From Clostridia bacterium (GTDB lineage: Bacteria > Bacillota > Clostridia > Oscillospirales > CAG-272), in contig JAFXFN010000021.1 of NCBI GenBank assembly GCA_017520505.1, forward strand, positions 1 through 52,967: 52,967 nucleotides of DNA. Reading direction: 5' to 3'. A program made the position numbers and the translations under genes. Each line of letters starts with the position of its first letter. Positions within the stretch are counted from its first letter, which is position 1. Below are positions 51,106 to 52,967 of this stretch, in pieces. The notes beneath the pieces were generated by a model. It was not told the DNA's origin and ran no database searches. It was given only the letters and a program-made list of their open reading frames with translations.

Positions 51106-51134
51106 ATTATATAACATTTGTCGGAAAATGTAAA
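51106..51134 (-). promoter_or_regulatory. Sigma-A promoter of the LytTR-LiaF-like operon
   Basis: On the minus strand TTTACA (51129-51134), 17-base spacer, TATAAT (51106-51111). Transcription would start about 15 bases before the GTG, giving a very short leader. Confidence 0.82.
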
Positions 51135-51177
51135 TAGTTTTTCCCCAAGAGGTAAAAAAAACGGTGCAAGACGTAAA

Positions 51178-51207
51178 AAAGAGCTGTTTTCTTAAAAACA
51201 ACTCTTT
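51178..51207 (-). terminator. Minus-strand terminator between two divergent promoters
   Basis: AAAGAG-C-TGTTTT, CTTA loop, AAAACA-A-CTCTTT with one mismatch; on the minus strand T6 follows. No minus-strand gene ends here, so it would stop transcripts running antisense through the hydrolase gene before they reach the LytTR promoter. Confidence 0.65.
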
Positions 51208-51224
51208 ACTAAAGGAAAAAAATA

Positions 51225-51253
51225 TTGACTTTTAAAGAATTTTAATGTATAAT
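51225..51253 (+). promoter_or_regulatory. Sigma-A promoter of the MBL-fold hydrolase gene
   Basis: TTGACT (51225-51230), 17-base spacer, TATAAT (51248-51253); 26 bases to the ATG. Confidence 0.85.
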
Positions 51254-51279
51254 AGTCCGCAAATGAAAGGGGATGCAAT

Positions 51280-52119
51280 ATGGAGCTTTTATATTTGGGA
51301 ACGGCAGCAGCCGAGGCAATACCCGGTATGTTCTGCGACTGCAGATTTTGTAAGACCGCAAAGGCGCTCGGAGGCAAGGAATACCGTATGAGAAGCGGAG
51401 CTGTTATAAACGGTGAGCTTATGATAGACTTTTCACCCGACGTTCATATTTCGTCAGAAAAGGCGGGCATTGAGCTTCGCAAAATCAAAAACATAATATT
51501 CACCCATTCACACCCCGACCATTGCAACGCCGCTGACTTGCAATACAGAGGCTACGGATACTGTTATTTTGACGGTCAGCTTGATGACAAGCTACACACA
51601 TACGGCAACCGTGCCGTCGAAGCGGTCGTCACACGTGCGCTTAAAGAAAAATATGACAAATACAGCGTTGACTTTACTTATATTGAGCCGTACGTTCCGC
51701 AGGACATAGGCGGATATACGGTCACTCCGCTGTCCGTTTTTCACGCAAATGAGGATGCTTATATATACCTTATTGAAAAAGACGGCAAGCGTATGCTTTA
51801 CGGCCACGACACGGGTATATTCATCGACAAGACGTTTGAATATCTTGCGGGTAAGCGTTGCGACCTCATTTCCCTTGACTGTACAATGGGATATCAGAGC
51901 GCCGAAACGGGACATATGGGCTTCCCTGCTAACCTGAAAGTAAAAGAACGGCTGATGAATCTCGGTGCGGCTGATAAAAGAACGATATTTGTAAGCCACC
52001 ATTTCAGCCACAACGGCTTGCGTGCACCCGACTGTGACTTAACGTATGACAAATTTATGGAAATGGCAAAGCCGCACGGATTTATTATGAGCTACGACGG
52101 AATGAAGATCGAATTTTAA
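51280..52119 (+). CDS. MBL-fold metallo-hydrolase (PhnP-like)
   Basis: 279 residues. 'LLYLGTAAAEAIPGMFCDCRFC' opens the fold, where the two cysteines resemble the small zinc-binding insert of PhnP. The metal motif 'FTHSHPDHCNAADL' is near residue 75, followed by 'YLIEKDGKRMLYGHDTGIF' (Asp ligand) and 'FVSHHFSHNG' (late His). PhnP hydrolyses cyclic ribose phosphodiesters and others act on RNA; the substrate here is not known. AAGGGG precedes the ATG. It stands alone under its own promoter and ends in overlap with the convergent DUF4830 gene. Confidence 0.87.
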   Translation: MELLYLGTAAAEAIPGMFCDCRFCKTAKALGGKEYRMRSGAVINGELMIDFSPDVHISSEKAGIELRKIKNIIFTHSHPDHCNAADLQYRGYGYCYFDGQLDDKLHTYGNRAVEAVVTRALKEKYDKYSVDFTYIEPYVPQDIGGYTVTPLSVFHANEDAYIYLIEKDGKRMLYGHDTGIFIDKTFEYLAGKRCDLISLDCTMGYQSAETGHMGFPANLKVKERLMNLGAADKRTIFVSHHFSHNGLRAPDCDLTYDKFMEMAKPHGFIMSYDGMKIEF

Positions 52120-52604
52120 GGAAGCGTTACGTCCTTTTCAAATCCGTGAAGAAATCCGTTAACATCGGCTGAGCATATATCTCCGCCTATAACTTTGTTT
52201 TTATATACGATTATATTTGCAAGGACCTTACCGTCATAATCGGAATAATTCGTTATTTCGTATGTGTAGCGTGTAACGTCCTTGTTTTTGTATTTTTCAA
52301 GATTCAAGCCCTGCTTTGTCTGAAGTGTATTGTATGACTCGTAAACGGTATCAAATTTTACGGGAATCTTCACTTCCGCCTCATCTACGGGCGCTTCGGC
52401 AGTTTGCCACCCGAACTGCGAGAGAAAATTCCGTCTGTCTTCATTGGTCAGTATCTTGCTGTAATTTACCTTTTGATTTTCGGTGTAAACAGACGTAGGC
52501 TCATATTTGGGAATCAGAGCAACCAGTGTAATGATTGCTGCCACACTTAAAACTATAATTGCAAAAAAACGTATTGTTGATGCCTTGAACGAATAAATAA
52601 ACAT
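52116..52604 (-). CDS. DUF4830-domain membrane-anchored protein
   Basis: 162 residues. One N-terminal membrane helix (about 10-31, 'IRFFAIIVLSVAAIITLVALI'), then an extracytoplasmic domain beginning 'LTNEDRRNFLSQFGWQTAEAPVDEAEVKIP' in parts, which matches DUF4830, and 'VIGGDICSADVNGFLHGF' near the end. Found in spore-forming and related Clostridia; function unknown. AAGGAGG precedes the ATG. The stop shares TTAA with the convergent hydrolase stop, and no terminator lies between. Confidence 0.8.
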   Translation of the reverse strand: MFIYSFKASTIRFFAIIVLSVAAIITLVALIPKYEPTSVYTENQKVNYSKILTNEDRRNFLSQFGWQTAEAPVDEAEVKIPVKFDTVYESYNTLQTKQGLNLEKYKNKDVTRYTYEITNYSDYDGKVLANIIVYKNKVIGGDICSADVNGFLHGFEKDVTLP

Positions 52605-52705
52605 AAGATAATTCCTCCTTACAATATCACTAAATATCTATTCGCTCAAAAGCTCTAATATGCTTTATGAAAATGTGCGGCATGCAAAAATTATTCTTAA
52701 AAGTA

Positions 52706-52734
52706 TTGACTTCAAGGTTTTTTTGTGATATACT
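52706..52734 (+). promoter_or_regulatory. Promoter of tRNA-Gln
   Basis: TTGACT (52706-52711), 17-base spacer, TATACT (52729-52734), 18 bases before the mature tRNA 5' end. Confidence 0.85.
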
Positions 52735-52752
52735 GTTTAAGTAATTTAATTT

Positions 52753-52830
52753 TGGGATATAGCCAAGCTGGTAAAGGCACAAGACTTTGACTCTTGCATT
52801 ACGCTGGTTCGAATCCAGCTATCCCAGCCA
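52753..52830 (+). tRNA. tRNA-Gln (anticodon UUG), CCA encoded
   Basis: Full cloverleaf by eye: acceptor TGGGATA/TATCCCA (52753-52759, 52820-52826), D stem GCC/GGC, anticodon stem CAAGA/TCTTG with loop CTTTGAC (anticodon TTG at 52787-52789), T stem GCTGG/CCAGC with TTCGAAT loop, discriminator G and encoded CCA (52828-52830). The variable loop is six bases. Confidence 0.97.
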
Positions 52831-52835
52831 TCGAT

Positions 52836-52887
52836 GGGCAATGAAAAAGATATTGCCCAAGAAACCCCCGATTTTATCGGGGGTTTC
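52836..52887 (+). terminator. Hairpins and terminator after tRNA-Gln
   Basis: GGGCAAT/ATTGCCC (52836-52858) is followed by GAAACCCCCGAT, three T, ATCGGGGGTTTC (52861-52887). The T-tail is poor, but the 12-base stem is strong. Confidence 0.7.
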
Positions 52888-52967
52888 GCCGTTTCTACGG
52901 TCAGAAAAAAATTTGCGATTTTGCGAATGCGAAAATGGTGCATTTTCCTTTGTAGCAGGTTGTGAAC
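52888..52967. other. Right end of the window, no gene assigned
   Basis: 80 bases after the tRNA terminator. GAAAATG-GTG-CATTTTC is a small hairpin (about 52931-52947). I see no start codon with a ribosome site, and the window ends before any gene can be identified. Confidence 0.5.

Noticed and set aside
52746..52943. Minus-strand 65-codon frame over tRNA-Gln
   Set aside because: It is complementary to the tRNA and its terminator; a known type of false gene.

Overview
The window reads as a chromosome segment of an anaerobic, low-to-mid GC Firmicute of the class Clostridia, probably an uncultured gut lineage. The grounds are gene content and signals: a ferredoxin-dependent 2-oxoacid oxidoreductase, HemZ, the CdaA-CdaR pair, a SpoVB-like flippase next to MazG (as yabM-yabN in Bacillus), strong AGGAGG ribosome sites, TTG and GTG starts, and sigma-A promoters with 17-base spacers. 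No database search was possible, so family names rest on motifs and recalled families.

Layout. 1-3760: a secreted leucine-rich-repeat protein, a small unknown gene, a radical-SAM gene and an Mrp-type ATPase, each with its own terminator. 3761-23083 (minus strand): 17 tightly packed genes with no gap over 36 bases. In transcription order they are cdaA, cdaR, an FAD dehydrogenase, an RseC-like protein, recJ, relA, dtd, hemZ, a nucleoside kinase, a purine nucleoside phosphorylase, a pterin-binding methyltransferase, an MTA/SAH deaminase, a SpoVB-like flippase, mazG and three glycosyltransferase genes. The first glycosyltransferase gene is broken by a one-base frameshift. 23343-27827 (plus): a P-loop ATPase, four 2-oxoacid:ferredoxin oxidoreductase subunits, ispD and ispF. 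28013-30409: a PcrA-type helicase. 30682-35600: pgk, tpiA, a DUF5722 protein and a CpXC protein. 35602-36863 (minus): an epimerase and an L,D-transpeptidase-like protein. 37118-40170: a CotH lipoprotein and a CofE-like (F420-0 ligase family) protein. 40453-44029: an autoregulated GntR/YtrA-type ABC operon.

44035-49487 is an accessory insertion. Imperfect 36-37-base inverted repeats bound a large serine recombinase, an acidic small protein, a MobC-like protein, a cargo lipoprotein and a small DUF6061-like protein. It has no relaxase, and a 490-base non-coding stretch full of hairpins and GCAAGCA repeats is a candidate transfer origin. 49512-52967 returns to the chromosome: rpsT with a structured leader, a LytTR regulator with a LiaF-like membrane protein, a metallo-beta-lactamase-fold hydrolase convergent with a DUF4830 protein, and tRNA-Gln(UUG).

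I see no CRISPR array, no rRNA and no obvious defence system. The items most worth a second look are the ITR-bounded recombinase element with its structured region, the CofE homologue in a probable F420 non-producer, the deaminase-methyltransferase-phosphorylase-kinase module, and the long minus-strand unit that joins c-di-AMP and (p)ppGpp genes.
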